Both the position numbers and the translations under genes were made by a program. A stretch of 64,000 bases of DNA from contig NZ_SMSK01000008.1 in NCBI RefSeq assembly GCF_004354985.1, positions 1 to 64,000 of the forward strand, written 5' to 3'. The notes beneath the pieces were generated by a model. That model searched no databases and was not told the origin of the DNA. It saw only the letters and a program-made list of their open reading frames with translations. This stretch comes from Segetibacter sp. 3557_3. Lineage in GTDB: Bacteria > Bacteroidota > Bacteroidia > Chitinophagales > Chitinophagaceae. Numbering within the stretch: position 1 is the stretch's first letter; each line of letters starts with the position of its first letter. Positions 34,899 to 44,069 of this stretch are shown here, one piece after another.

Positions 34899-36431
34899 AT
34901 GGCTATATTCGATATTAAGCTGCCAAAAACACTGATGAGGGCATTGAGGTTACCCGAAAACAATGCACGCCGTCAGCAGATAAATGTGTTAAAAAGACTA
35001 CTTCGAAAAGCACGTTTTACTGAGTTTGGGCAGGCTTATAAGTTTGACGAGATCCTGATGAGCAGCCACCCGGGCAAGACATTTCAGAAAATGGTTCCGG
35101 TTTTTGATTACAATAAAATTTACCGCGAATGGTGGCATAAAACGCTTAAGAATATTCCGGATGTATGTTGGCCGGGAAAGATTAATTATTACGCCCTGAG
35201 CAGTGGAACAAGTGAGGCTTCAAGTAAGTACATTCCCATTACTAAAGACCTGTTGCGTGGCAATCGCCTTGCCATGATCAAACACCTGATTACACTGCGC
35301 AACTACCAGGACCTGCCGGTAAAATCTATCGGAAAAGGTTGGCTGACGATTGGCGGCAGCACCGATCTGCAAAAAGAACATGGCTACTATGCAGGCGACC
35401 TGAGTGGCATTACGAGCAAAAGAATTCCTTTTTGGTTCCAGCCTTTTTTTAAACCCGGCCACAAAATTTCGCGGCAACGTGACTGGAACAAGAAACTGGA
35501 TGAAATAGTAGAGAAAGCACCAGAGTGGGATATCGGATTTGTAGTTGGGGTGCCGGCATGGATACAATTGTGCATGGAGCGGATTATTGAGCGTTACAAG
35601 TTGAAGACAATACATGATATGTGGCCAAACCTGGCCTTTTTTGTTCATGGGGGGGTAGCATTTGAGCCCTACAAAAAGGGCTTTGAAAAATTGCTTGCAC
35701 GCCCTCTGATTTACATCGAGACCTACCTCGCGAGCGAAGGCTTCATTGCCTACCAGGATCGCCAATACGCAAAGGGCATGCGGCTGCTTACTTCAGGTCA
35801 TATCTTTTTCGAGTTTATACCATTTGATGAACACAACTTTGATGCAGACGGAAACGTGGTTGCCAACCCGGAAGTGCTCATGATTCACGAAGTAGAAGAA
35901 GGAAAAACCTATGCACTTTTATTGAGTACTTCAGCAGGCACCTGGCGGTACCTTATCGGCGACACCATAAAATTTACGGATAAAGAAAGATCGGAGATCG
36001 TGATTACAGGGCGTACCAAACACTTCTTAAGCCTGGTGGGTGAACACCTGAGTGTCGACAATATGAACAAGGCGGTTCAGCTTGTAAGCGAAGAGATGAA
36101 CATTAGTATACCTGAGTTCACAGTGGCCGGGGTACCTTTTGAATCGTTTTTTGCACATCACTGGTATGTGGCCTGCGACGATAAGGTAGATAAAGAACTT
36201 TTGTGCCGCAAAATTGATGACAAGCTTAAGGAACTCAATGACGACTATGCTGTTGAACGCAATAGCGCCTTGAAATCAATCATGCTGGATGTGCTTACGG
36301 AGGAAGACTTTATGGAATTTATGCGGCAGAAGGGAAAAGTAGGCGGGCAGCACAAGTTTCCGAGGGTGCTAAAAGGAAAAATGCTCGAAGACTGGCAGAA
36401 TTTTTTAGCAGGACAGCTGGTGTCAAGATAA
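34899..36431 (+). CDS. GH3 family (auxin-responsive promoter type) adenylating enzyme
   Basis: 510 residues of the ANL-type adenylate-forming fold. Nucleotide-binding blocks are NYYALSSGTSEASSKYIPIT, YLASEGFIAY and TWRYLIGDTIKFTD, and the hinge region lies at VITGRTKHFLSLVGE. Plant GH3 proteins conjugate amino acids to plant hormones; bacterial relatives probably link an acyl acid to an amine. The substrate is unknown here. A LysE-type exporter gene follows 28 bases later, which could fit export of an amino-acid conjugate, but that is speculative. Confidence 0.88.
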   Translation: MAIFDIKLPKTLMRALRLPENNARRQQINVLKRLLRKARFTEFGQAYKFDEILMSSHPGKTFQKMVPVFDYNKIYREWWHKTLKNIPDVCWPGKINYYALSSGTSEASSKYIPITKDLLRGNRLAMIKHLITLRNYQDLPVKSIGKGWLTIGGSTDLQKEHGYYAGDLSGITSKRIPFWFQPFFKPGHKISRQRDWNKKLDEIVEKAPEWDIGFVVGVPAWIQLCMERIIERYKLKTIHDMWPNLAFFVHGGVAFEPYKKGFEKLLARPLIYIETYLASEGFIAYQDRQYAKGMRLLTSGHIFFEFIPFDEHNFDADGNVVANPEVLMIHEVEEGKTYALLLSTSAGTWRYLIGDTIKFTDKERSEIVITGRTKHFLSLVGEHLSVDNMNKAVQLVSEEMNISIPEFTVAGVPFESFFAHHWYVACDDKVDKELLCRKIDDKLKELNDDYAVERNSALKSIMLDVLTEEDFMEFMRQKGKVGGQHKFPRVLKGKMLEDWQNFLAGQLVSR

Positions 36432-36459
36432 ACAAGTGATTAAAGCTTAATTGTAATTG

Positions 36460-37098
36460 ATGATTCCTGCAGTATTGAAAGGTTTGGCTTTAGGTTTTAT
36501 GCTCAGTATAACAGTAGGACCAGTCATTTTCTCCATCATCAAACAAAGCCTGAACAACGGACATAAAGGCGGATTTGCGTTTATAGCGGGGGTATCGGCA
36601 AGTGATATTGCTATTGTAGTCGTCGCAAATTTCTTTACAGAGCTTTTTAGCAACCTGCTCGAATATAAAACCCAGATCGGCATTGGCGGCAGCTGCCTCT
36701 TGATTGCACTGGGGGTTTATGTGATTTTCTATAAAAAGGTACCCGTTAACCCTGAAGGCATGCATGTGATCAAGACCATGCGAAAAAGGGATTACCTCAA
36801 GATCTTTCTGTCGGGCTTTTTTATGAACTTGTTAAACCCGGCGGTAATTGGCTTCTGGTTGCTCACCTCTACATCGTTGCTCGTTGAAAGCTCTCACTAT
36901 CGCCTGATTGTTTTTACAACCTGCCTGGTAGTAGTCGCGGTCTTTGATATCACAAAAGTGATGCTTGCGGGCCGGATCCGGCAAAAATTGACCCCACATA
37001 ATATCCATATTATCAACCGGGTAAGCGGGCTCGTGCTGATCGGCTTTGGTGTAGCACTCATCTGGGGCCTCGTGTCCTTTGGCGACAGCATCTCTTAG
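36460..37098 (+). CDS. LysE family transporter
   Basis: 212 residues from the ATG at 36460; a TTG codon directly before it also fits. Six hydrophobic segments are visible. The family motif LGFMLSITVGPVIFSIIKQS is in the first helix, and ISRFLINPAV-like spacing appears as GFFMNLLNPAVIGFW. The family exports amino acids or similar metabolites. It is cotranscribed with the GH3 gene by spacing. Confidence 0.85.
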   Translation: MIPAVLKGLALGFMLSITVGPVIFSIIKQSLNNGHKGGFAFIAGVSASDIAIVVVANFFTELFSNLLEYKTQIGIGGSCLLIALGVYVIFYKKVPVNPEGMHVIKTMRKRDYLKIFLSGFFMNLLNPAVIGFWLLTSTSLLVESSHYRLIVFTTCLVVVAVFDITKVMLAGRIRQKLTPHNIHIINRVSGLVLIGFGVALIWGLVSFGDSIS

Positions 37099-37197
37099 CA
37101 TTCCCTCCCTTTTCAACCGAAACGCTTCTTAACCTTTGCTTTGTCATCCACAATCTGCACCTTAATTCTAAATCCGCCAATTCGCAATCATTAATCC

Positions 37198-38352
37198 CTA
37201 ACTTCTTTCGATCGCCCGTAACCACCGTTCGGGAATATCGTTTCTTGATGCTGCAATATAATCGCGATGGCTGCAGGCAATGAATTTTCCGTCCGGCAAC
37301 TGCATCCACCACCTGCCGCTTTTTTTACTTTGCAAAAACGATGTTTCTATTTCGGCAAAGGCCATGTTGAATTCGTTATAATGATTGCGCTCCTCGATTG
37401 CAGCCTCCATCTTACCCTTTGAGATTCCATCCATAAAATACCACAACATGTGGGAGACCTGCTTTGCGGTAAGGTCGTGCACATCCAACCGGGGATCAAA
37501 TCCATAAATGCCAACACTGTTTACGGTAGGGCTCATACCGGCATATTGCATCAGGGTACAGGCTTCTTCGCCGTTGAAGCCGTTTGGTGTAGTCCGGTTT
37601 GCCGGTGCATGGCTGTTCTGTATTGCAGCTATATCAAAGCTAAAGAGGTGCGTATTCCGGATTACGGGTTCCATCTCCTCCATGTTCTCCTTTACCCGGC
37701 CAACCCTGAAGCAGTCGAAACGCAGGCGATCGATAGTCTGCAACATGTCGGGATGTACAAAATAGCTTTGGAAACCGATATGGTTGTAGTTGCGGATGAA
37801 GTTTGGCTCGGCGGTTAACATGCCCATGAGAAAGTTTTCTGCCGGCATCACGCTTTCGATATCAAGGTCAATTTTTGCGTCGACGCATACGGCTTCTATG
37901 ATCTGTTCCATGTGCGCATAAGCCTTGTATTGTGCAACGGTAAGGTCGTGGCTCCCGCCCAATATCACCACACGTTTGTTGTGGAGCAAAAGTTCATTTA
38001 CTACCGCGCTCAGGGCTGCATAGCTGTCTTTAAGCGATGAACCCGTTTTTACGTTACCGATATCCGCCACTTTTACATCCTGGTGCCAGTGAAAAAGACC
38101 ATAGAACTCTTTTCGAACGGCATTTGGCCCTGCGGCATAGTCGGCTTCAGTAAACATACCCCGACTTTCTCCGCAGCCCACCAGCACCATATCTGCATCT
38201 GTTATGTCGGGAAAAGACTCGTCGTACAGGTTAATGTGCCGGCCAAGTTGGGTGCCTTTAAAGCCCTCATCATTCGACAACTCAAATACATTTACAGGAT
38301 CTAAAAAGTCAATGATTGATTCTATATTCGGCATTGGGGTAGTTTGGAACAA
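37198..38352 (-). CDS. Arginase-fold protein with altered metal site (formimidoylglutamase-like)
   Basis: 384 residues. An alternative Met six residues in would start at 38334. The arginase/ureohydrolase fold is recognisable, but the metal motifs are changed. GGxH appears as GGSHDLT (His kept), DAHxD appears as DAKID (His to Lys), and SxDxD appears as SFDIAA (second Asp to Ala). The NGFNGEEACTLMQYAG block is typical of Bacteroidota members often labelled formimidoylglutamase. It may not work as a binuclear manganese hydrolase. It stands alone, convergent with the LysE gene. Confidence 0.8.
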   Translation of the reverse strand: MFQTTPMPNIESIIDFLDPVNVFELSNDEGFKGTQLGRHINLYDESFPDITDADMVLVGCGESRGMFTEADYAAGPNAVRKEFYGLFHWHQDVKVADIGNVKTGSSLKDSYAALSAVVNELLLHNKRVVILGGSHDLTVAQYKAYAHMEQIIEAVCVDAKIDLDIESVMPAENFLMGMLTAEPNFIRNYNHIGFQSYFVHPDMLQTIDRLRFDCFRVGRVKENMEEMEPVIRNTHLFSFDIAAIQNSHAPANRTTPNGFNGEEACTLMQYAGMSPTVNSVGIYGFDPRLDVHDLTAKQVSHMLWYFMDGISKGKMEAAIEERNHYNEFNMAFAEIETSFLQSKKSGRWWMQLPDGKFIACSHRDYIAASRNDIPERWLRAIERS

Positions 38353-38531
38353 ACTTACACAAAAACAGGGGTGGCATCTTCATTGGGAATAACAGCCGCC
38401 TGCCCCTTACAAAATCCACAAAAGGGGTTTTATGATCACCTTGTACCCGAATGGGTGCGGCGGTTTTAACGAGCGGTTAACCGCTATTCTTTTCCCCATG
38501 CGTCCGGTAAATATTACATTTGCCTGAATAC

Positions 38532-40331
38532 ATGAAGACCTTTTTAAGATACATATGGGCGGTGCTGTTTGTAATTTCAAGTGCAAGTTTTGCACAAAGT
38601 TTTACAACCCGGGTCTCCTCGAAAGCCATAGGTAAAAGTGACCTGCTCGAAGTGCAATACGTGGCCGAAAATCTTGAATTGGCTGATTTTATTCTTCCCT
38701 CATTTCCCGGTTGGGTGGTCCAGTCTGGTCCAAATTTCAGCAGTAACCGTATGCAAAGCGGTAATACGATTACCCAACAGATTATCTATTCCGTCACCCT
38801 GCAGCCAACCCGCACCGGCAAGCTGAGTGTTCCTGCTGCAACCGTAAACATCGACCGCAACAACAAACGCAAAAGCAATACAGTCACCATCGATGTAAAA
38901 CCTGTTGACCATGTGGCAGGTAACAGGCGTACGAATATGGGTTCCCAACCCGGTGCAATAATGGACGACCCGGCTCAGGATGAAGAGACAGATACAAGGG
39001 ACCAGGTATTGAGAAAAGGCGAAAACCCCATCAACAAAATAAAAAATAACCTGCTGGTAAAACTTGATATCAGCAAGCCAACGTGTTATGTTGGTGAAGC
39101 GGTTATTGCAACCTATAAACTTTGTACCCGTTTACGTTCTCAATCGCGGGTTGTAAAACAACCTGAGTTTTCAGGCTGTACCGTTACCGAACTTACCACG
39201 GAGCAAACCCTGCCTAAGCGCGAGATGATCAATGGCAAGATGTACAACGTTTATGTTATCCGCAAAGTGCAGCTGTTTCCCCTACAGCCCGGTGAAGTGA
39301 TACTGCCAAAAGCAAGCGTTGCCAATAACGTGATGTTTTACAAAGAAGAAGACCTTAACTATCGCGACTTGTTTTACAACCGTTCAACACCGGCGTTTGA
39401 ACAGGAAGTAACGGTAAGTAACCCTCCCAGCGTTATTAAAGTTAAACCGCTGCCTATGCCTCAGCCAGACGCTTTCACCGGGGCAGTCGGAAGATTTACG
39501 ATGGAGGCATCCGTCGGGGACGGTAAAATCACCACCAACAATAACGCTGCCCTTAGCGTGGTTATCGAGGGTATTGGTAACCTGCAGCAAATTGTAGCAC
39601 CAACGGTTACATGGCCAAAAGGGATCGAAGGCTTCGATCCCGCACAGGAAGAGGAGTCTGATAAAAACATCGCACCGGTACGGGTGCGAAAAACGTTTAC
39701 CTACCCGTTTGTTGTGGCTAAAAAGGGCCAGTATAGCCTGCCCGGTACAGGGTTTTGCTATTTCGACCCGGTAAACGAACGCTATGAGACCATACAAACA
39801 GCCGCACTATCGTTTAATGTTGAACGAGGTCGCAAGCAGGTATTGCCCGTTTCCAACATCATCAGCACCTCCGATTTTCAAACAAGATTATACCTGCTGA
39901 TCATCGCCGCCTTTGTTGCCGTAATTGCAGGCTTGTATTGGTTCAACTTCAAACGAAGCCGTAAAAAACAGCCTGTCCCAGCTCCGGTTGTACCTGTGAA
40001 AATTGAAACACCGCCACCAGCGATTATTGACTCCGAACAATACATTCATGCTATTCGTGACCTTAATCCGATTGAAGACTACGACTTCTATAAGCAACTC
40101 AAAAGACATATCAGTTCTTACCTTGGCGCACGCTACCATGTCGAAGGCAACGATACTGCTGCGCTCGTGAATGCACAACCAGGCGAGCAGGAGACCTTTA
40201 AAGAACTGGATCAGCTGGTAAGAGACTGCAGCCTCGGCATGTATACCCCGGTGTTTGATGCGGAAGAGGCCATGAAGCATCGCTTACGCGCTATAGAATT
40301 ACTGACGAAGCTGGAGAAGGCCCGGTTCTAA
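38532..40331 (+). CDS. BatD family protein
   Basis: 599 residues from the ATG at 38532, which opens a clear signal peptide ending near ASFAQ; the frame extends only four codons upstream. The large periplasmic part is typical BatD with repeated beta domains (FPGWVVQSGPNFSSN, KPTCYVGEAVIATYKL). One transmembrane helix (LLIIAAFVAVIAGLYWF, about residues 450-470) is followed by a cytoplasmic helical tail. BatD usually works with BatA/B/C and MoxR in aerotolerance or stress, but none is adjacent here. Confidence 0.88.
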   Translation: MKTFLRYIWAVLFVISSASFAQSFTTRVSSKAIGKSDLLEVQYVAENLELADFILPSFPGWVVQSGPNFSSNRMQSGNTITQQIIYSVTLQPTRTGKLSVPAATVNIDRNNKRKSNTVTIDVKPVDHVAGNRRTNMGSQPGAIMDDPAQDEETDTRDQVLRKGENPINKIKNNLLVKLDISKPTCYVGEAVIATYKLCTRLRSQSRVVKQPEFSGCTVTELTTEQTLPKREMINGKMYNVYVIRKVQLFPLQPGEVILPKASVANNVMFYKEEDLNYRDLFYNRSTPAFEQEVTVSNPPSVIKVKPLPMPQPDAFTGAVGRFTMEASVGDGKITTNNNAALSVVIEGIGNLQQIVAPTVTWPKGIEGFDPAQEEESDKNIAPVRVRKTFTYPFVVAKKGQYSLPGTGFCYFDPVNERYETIQTAALSFNVERGRKQVLPVSNIISTSDFQTRLYLLIIAAFVAVIAGLYWFNFKRSRKKQPVPAPVVPVKIETPPPAIIDSEQYIHAIRDLNPIEDYDFYKQLKRHISSYLGARYHVEGNDTAALVNAQPGEQETFKELDQLVRDCSLGMYTPVFDAEEAMKHRLRAIELLTKLEKARF

Positions 40332-40363
40332 ATTTTGCCGGCGTATCCTTTATGCCCTTAAAT

Positions 40364-41071
40364 TTATTCGGTGTATTTATAACCAACCCCCCGCACGGAA
40401 TGAAAAAACTGCGGGTTACGGCTGTCCCGTTCAAAGTACTTGCGGAAGTTCAGTATGAAATTGTCAATCGTTCGGGTTGTAGGGTAAACATTGTAACCCC
40501 AAACTGATTGTAAGATCTTCTCCCGGGTTACCACCTCATTTTTATTCTCCAGCAGCAGCTTTAGAAGCATCCCTTCTTTTTTACTCAGTTCAATGTGCTC
40601 GTTATTCCAGGTAATGGCTTCCTGTGCCTTAAAGTCTATTTTATTTTTACCGAACTCATAAACGTCCCCGATCGACTCTTTGTCGAGTAGTTTTTTGTTC
40701 TTCTGTATCAGCTTATTTACACGCAGTAGAAGCTCCTCGAGATTAAATGGTTTTGTAAGGTAGTCATCGGCACCCTTTTTTAAACCCAGCACCCGGTCGG
40801 CACTGTTGTTTTTCGCACTAAGAATTAGTATAGGAACTTCGTTGTTTTGGATCCGGAGTGTTTCAGTTATGGTAATGCCATCCACTTCAGGCAACATAAT
40901 GTCCATAATAATCAAGTCGAAGTATTCATCCTTTATTGCCTTGAAAGCTTCATTGCCCGTGAAAGCAGAAGTAACTGAATACCCTTCTAATTCGAGGTTC
41001 AACTTTAGCGCCTCATGAAGATTTTCTTCGTCTTCAACCAATAAAATGTTTGCTTTTACTTCTTTTGTCAT
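40364..41071 (-). CDS. OmpR-family response regulator
   Basis: 235 residues. The receiver domain has ILLVEDEEN, phospho-acceptor D57 in LIIMDIMLPEVDG, and LSAKN. The C-terminal winged-helix DNA-binding domain ends in HSVRGVGYKY. The start overlaps the histidine-kinase stop by four bases, so they form one two-component unit. Confidence 0.96.
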   Translation of the reverse strand: MTKEVKANILLVEDEENLHEALKLNLELEGYSVTSAFTGNEAFKAIKDEYFDLIIMDIMLPEVDGITITETLRIQNNEVPILILSAKNNSADRVLGLKKGADDYLTKPFNLEELLLRVNKLIQKNKKLLDKESIGDVYEFGKNKIDFKAQEAITWNNEHIELSKKEGMLLKLLLENKNEVVTREKILQSVWGYNVYPTTRTIDNFILNFRKYFERDSRNPQFFHSVRGVGYKYTE

Positions 41072-42054
41072 ACGGTTGTTTTATTTAGAGTTACCGTAAA
41101 AACGCTACCCTGCGGTTCGTTGTTTTTAACCGATATGTCACCGCCATGATCATTTGCAATTCTCTTGCATAGGTACAACCCTAATCCCGTGCCCTTGGTA
41201 TTGCGTGTTGCTTCGTTTCCGATCCGGTAGAATTTCTCAAATATTTTACGCTTTTCGTCCTCGGGGATGCCAGGTCCGTGGTCGGCAACCTTTAAAACAA
41301 TTCGCTGCATTTGTTCGGCCAGGTCAACTTTAATGGGGATATCCCTTGGCGTATACTTCTGCGCGTTTTCCAGTAGATTGTTCACCAGTACCTGCAACAG
41401 CAAATGTTCTCCCGTGAAAAAAACCTGCTGGTCAACATTGCCATTGATTTTGCGGCCGGGGAAGTGATTCTCAAACTCTGCGATACAGTCCTCCACAACT
41501 TCACTAAGGTTTAGTTCTACCCTGTTCAATTGGTAAGCCCGCGCTTCCAGCTGCGAAGCAAGCAGGATATTGTTACAAAGGGTATTTAGCCTATTGGCTT
41601 CCTGGATGGTATTTGCAATTAGCTTTTGCTGCCTGCCTTCGTCGAGCCTGTGTTTTTGCAGGGTTTCAAGATTCAAAAGGGTAACGGCAATGGGGGTTTT
41701 AAGCTCATGGGTAATCGCCATCATAAAATTCTGCTGCTGTAACGAAAGCCTGAACTGGCGACGGGTGGCGCGGTAAACATATATTGCAGAAATGATGATG
41801 AGTCCGAGAAACACCACACCTTCGAGTGCAAACTTCCTGGTTTGCCGCCGCTTTTCGCTGGTAATTGCCTTAACTTTTAGATGGTAATCCGGGTCAGTTT
41901 TTACCAGCTCCTGCAACTTGTAATCGGTCATCTGCCTGTTCTGCCGCTCGAGCAAACTAAACCACCAAACAAGGGCTGCAACCACGTATAGCAACAGGAA
42001 CCAGTATACGATTGTAATAACCCGGAGTTTTCTTGAGGTATTCCTTGATTTCAT
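41068..42054 (-). CDS. Two-TM sensor histidine kinase
   Basis: 328 residues. Two transmembrane helices (about 11-34 and 75-97) frame a short periplasmic loop of about 40 residues. No HAMP domain is apparent. The phospho-acceptor is H116 in AITHELKTP. The ATPase domain has NNLLENAQKYT, VADHGPGIPEDE and GTGLGLYLCKR. The small sensor loop suggests it senses the membrane state or works through a partner. The gldH gene lies 46 bases upstream. Confidence 0.94.
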   Translation of the reverse strand: MKSRNTSRKLRVITIVYWFLLLYVVAALVWWFSLLERQNRQMTDYKLQELVKTDPDYHLKVKAITSEKRRQTRKFALEGVVFLGLIIISAIYVYRATRRQFRLSLQQQNFMMAITHELKTPIAVTLLNLETLQKHRLDEGRQQKLIANTIQEANRLNTLCNNILLASQLEARAYQLNRVELNLSEVVEDCIAEFENHFPGRKINGNVDQQVFFTGEHLLLQVLVNNLLENAQKYTPRDIPIKVDLAEQMQRIVLKVADHGPGIPEDEKRKIFEKFYRIGNEATRNTKGTGLGLYLCKRIANDHGGDISVKNNEPQGSVFTVTLNKTTV

Positions 42055-42100
42055 TTTTCTGGAACAGCCCCGCAGATAATTTACCGTTATCGCGAAGCCG

Positions 42101-42577
42101 TTATTTCACTTTTTCTAATCTTATCCCCGCGTTCATAACATGTTGCAGCGGATCTTCGCGCATGGTTTGCTCGAGTATAAACTGGTACCTGCCTTTTTTT
42201 AATACAATCCCGCTTACCGTTGGGTCGGGATTACGCGATACCAATATGCGATGTTCAAATATGTCGTCCATACCACTGCCCAGCCAACCTTTCTGGTTGT
42301 CGCCAAGCTTTAGATCCAGCCGCCTTGTTACAGCCGTATCTCCTGGCGCAACAGTGGTGAGGTTAAGCCAGATGTTATTAAAATTGTACGCGTCCGTATG
42401 CCTGATTACGACGAATACGTTGTAAAGTGATACCGTATCGGTGATCTCGAAACTTATCGGAACTTTTTCTTTACTGTTCCATTCATGTTTCCGGAAAGCC
42501 TTTGTTTGCTCATACAGGTCAATGGTATCGCAGGAGAAGAGAAAGAACAAACAAAAAAGAATACATACTGTTTTCAA
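42101..42577 (-). CDS. gldH: Gliding motility lipoprotein GldH
   Basis: 158 residues. The lipobox is LFFLFSC. The body (ISFEITDTVSLYNVFVVIRH, NIWLNLTTVAPGD, GWLGSGMDDIFEHR) matches the GldH family, which supports gliding and T9SS function in Bacteroidota. This fits the T9SS-tagged amylase in the same window. It lies 117 bases downstream of the yicC-type gene and 46 bases before the kinase. Confidence 0.9.
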   Translation of the reverse strand: MKTVCILFCLFFLFSCDTIDLYEQTKAFRKHEWNSKEKVPISFEITDTVSLYNVFVVIRHTDAYNFNNIWLNLTTVAPGDTAVTRRLDLKLGDNQKGWLGSGMDDIFEHRILVSRNPDPTVSGIVLKKGRYQFILEQTMREDPLQHVMNAGIRLEKVK

Positions 42578-42694
42578 ACGCGGGTATTTTTACAAAGGTA
42601 TTCCGGCAAGCAGATTTTCAAATAATAGATCAGGTGTTTTAACGGCGGGTACTGATCAGCAGGCGCAATGGTTTTCTTGGTTCCGCCAACCGGG

Positions 42695-43570
42695 TTACAA
42701 AATATTCAGCACCTGCTCCTTTGCTTTCTCCAGCTCATCTTTCATCAGCACTACACTTTTTTGTATTTGCGAGTCATACGCTTTCGACCCGGTGGTGTTG
42801 ATTTCCCTTCCAATTTCCTGCATGATAAAAGACAGTTTTTTACCCTTACTTTCATCGGCTTCAACCAGGATCGACCTAAAGTAATCACAATGGTTTTTCA
42901 GGCGTACCTGCTCTTCGCTGATGTCAATTTTTTCGATATAGTAGATCAGTTCCTGCTCAAGACGGTTAGGGTCATAGCTCTCTTTGCCTACATTTTCTTC
43001 AAGCACTTTCTTCAGGCCGTCCCTGATCTTTTGCTGGCGCAGTGGCTCCAGCTTTGCAATTATATTTTGTTGCAACAGTATGTTTTCAATCCTAAGCAAC
43101 AGGTCGGTTTCCATCGCCTTGCCTTCTTCGGCGCGGTGTTGTTTTAGCAGCCCGATTGCATTTGAAAGCACCTCTTTAAATCCTTCCCATTCCGTGGGGG
43201 TAAGCATCTCGGTCGAATTGGTTACCACGTCGGGTAATTTCAACAGGGCACTTAATATTCCTGCAGCGTCAAGGTTCAGTTCCGTGGAAAGATCAGAGAT
43301 CGACTGGTAATATGCTTTTGCGAGTTCGGTATTAATGGTTACCGGGCGCGAAGAACCATTTTGTTTTATCGTGATTATGCATTCAACGCTGCCACGAACC
43401 AACTTCTCCTGCAACATGTTCCTGATCTCAAATTCGTATGGCTTAAGCAGTGATGGTATGGTGATGCGTATGTCAAACTGTTTACCGTTAAGCGATTTCA
43501 CCTCCACCAGGAAAACCTTGTCGCCAACCGCTTGTTCAGCCCTTCCAAACCCCGTCATTGAATGCAGCAT
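42695..43570 (-). CDS. YicC family endoribonuclease-type protein
   Basis: 291 residues. The start MLHSMTGFGRAE and the end EIGREINTTGSKA are diagnostic of the YicC/DUF1732 family. These cytosolic proteins are linked to RNA cleavage in other bacteria. It has the usual length for the family. It begins the run YicC, GldH, histidine kinase, response regulator. Confidence 0.94.
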   Translation of the reverse strand: MLHSMTGFGRAEQAVGDKVFLVEVKSLNGKQFDIRITIPSLLKPYEFEIRNMLQEKLVRGSVECIITIKQNGSSRPVTINTELAKAYYQSISDLSTELNLDAAGILSALLKLPDVVTNSTEMLTPTEWEGFKEVLSNAIGLLKQHRAEEGKAMETDLLLRIENILLQQNIIAKLEPLRQQKIRDGLKKVLEENVGKESYDPNRLEQELIYYIEKIDISEEQVRLKNHCDYFRSILVEADESKGKKLSFIMQEIGREINTTGSKAYDSQIQKSVVLMKDELEKAKEQVLNIL

Positions 43571-43757
43571 TGTATAAATTTGTTATCGGGTAAAAGTAAA
43601 TGAATTAAATCATAAGCAACACTTAAGCCCCACAAGGTCAATACGCGGTTGCCTTACATTAAGCCTCTTGAACTGTGCACGTTATAGCCAAAAGGTCGAA
43701 CCGGTACAAACCATTTTGCCCGTTATCTGCACTGCAATACTTGCACAATACCATCTA

Positions 43758-43833
43758 AGGTAATTTTTATGGACCCGGCCATAACGCTTTGGGCATCGGC
43801 CGTTGCGTCGCACGTGTGAACAATATTTCATTG
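43758..43833 (-). repeat. 76-bp intergenic element, copy A (inverted partner of 56273-56348)
   Basis: Read on the minus strand, it begins CAATG, has GTGCGACGCAA at offset 20 and ends GGTCCATAAAAATTACCT. It aligns without gaps over all 76 bases with the plus-strand element at 56273, with 49 identities (about 64 percent) by my count. The identities concentrate in the two blocks. Between the blocks, CGGCC pairs with GGCCG. Confidence 0.75.
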
Positions 43834-44016
43834 ATGGAACAGGTGTTTGAGTACCTGAAAGGTCAGCCTAATGGTTAACTCCGCTTTACCTGGAACTTTG
43901 TTCCGAAGCACATCACATGCTTTGTTTATCTAACAGGTACATGCATCATAGCAATTAAAAACTTGGGTAGGTTGCCCGCTAAACAAAGCCTGTCCCGACC
44001 CAATAAGAGATCGCAC

Positions 44017-44046
44017 AAAAAAGCCGGCTCGTTTCGGAGCCGGCTT
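44017..44046 (-). terminator. Rho-independent terminator of the sus operon
   Basis: AAGCCGGCTC and GAGCCGGCTT form a perfect 10-bp stem with a 6-base loop. On the minus strand it is followed by a T run. It lies 24 bases past the SusE/F stop codon. Confidence 0.9.
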
Positions 44047-44069
44047 TGAAACTTGTTTACAGGTTGTAC

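Larger units (their letters stand above)
43571..44069. other. Intergenic region at the 3' side of the starch locus
   Basis: 499 bases. It contains the minus copy of the 76-bp element (43758-43833) and the terminator of the SusE/F gene (44017-44046). The promoter of yicC must be at its left end. No open frame of interest was seen. Confidence 0.6.
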
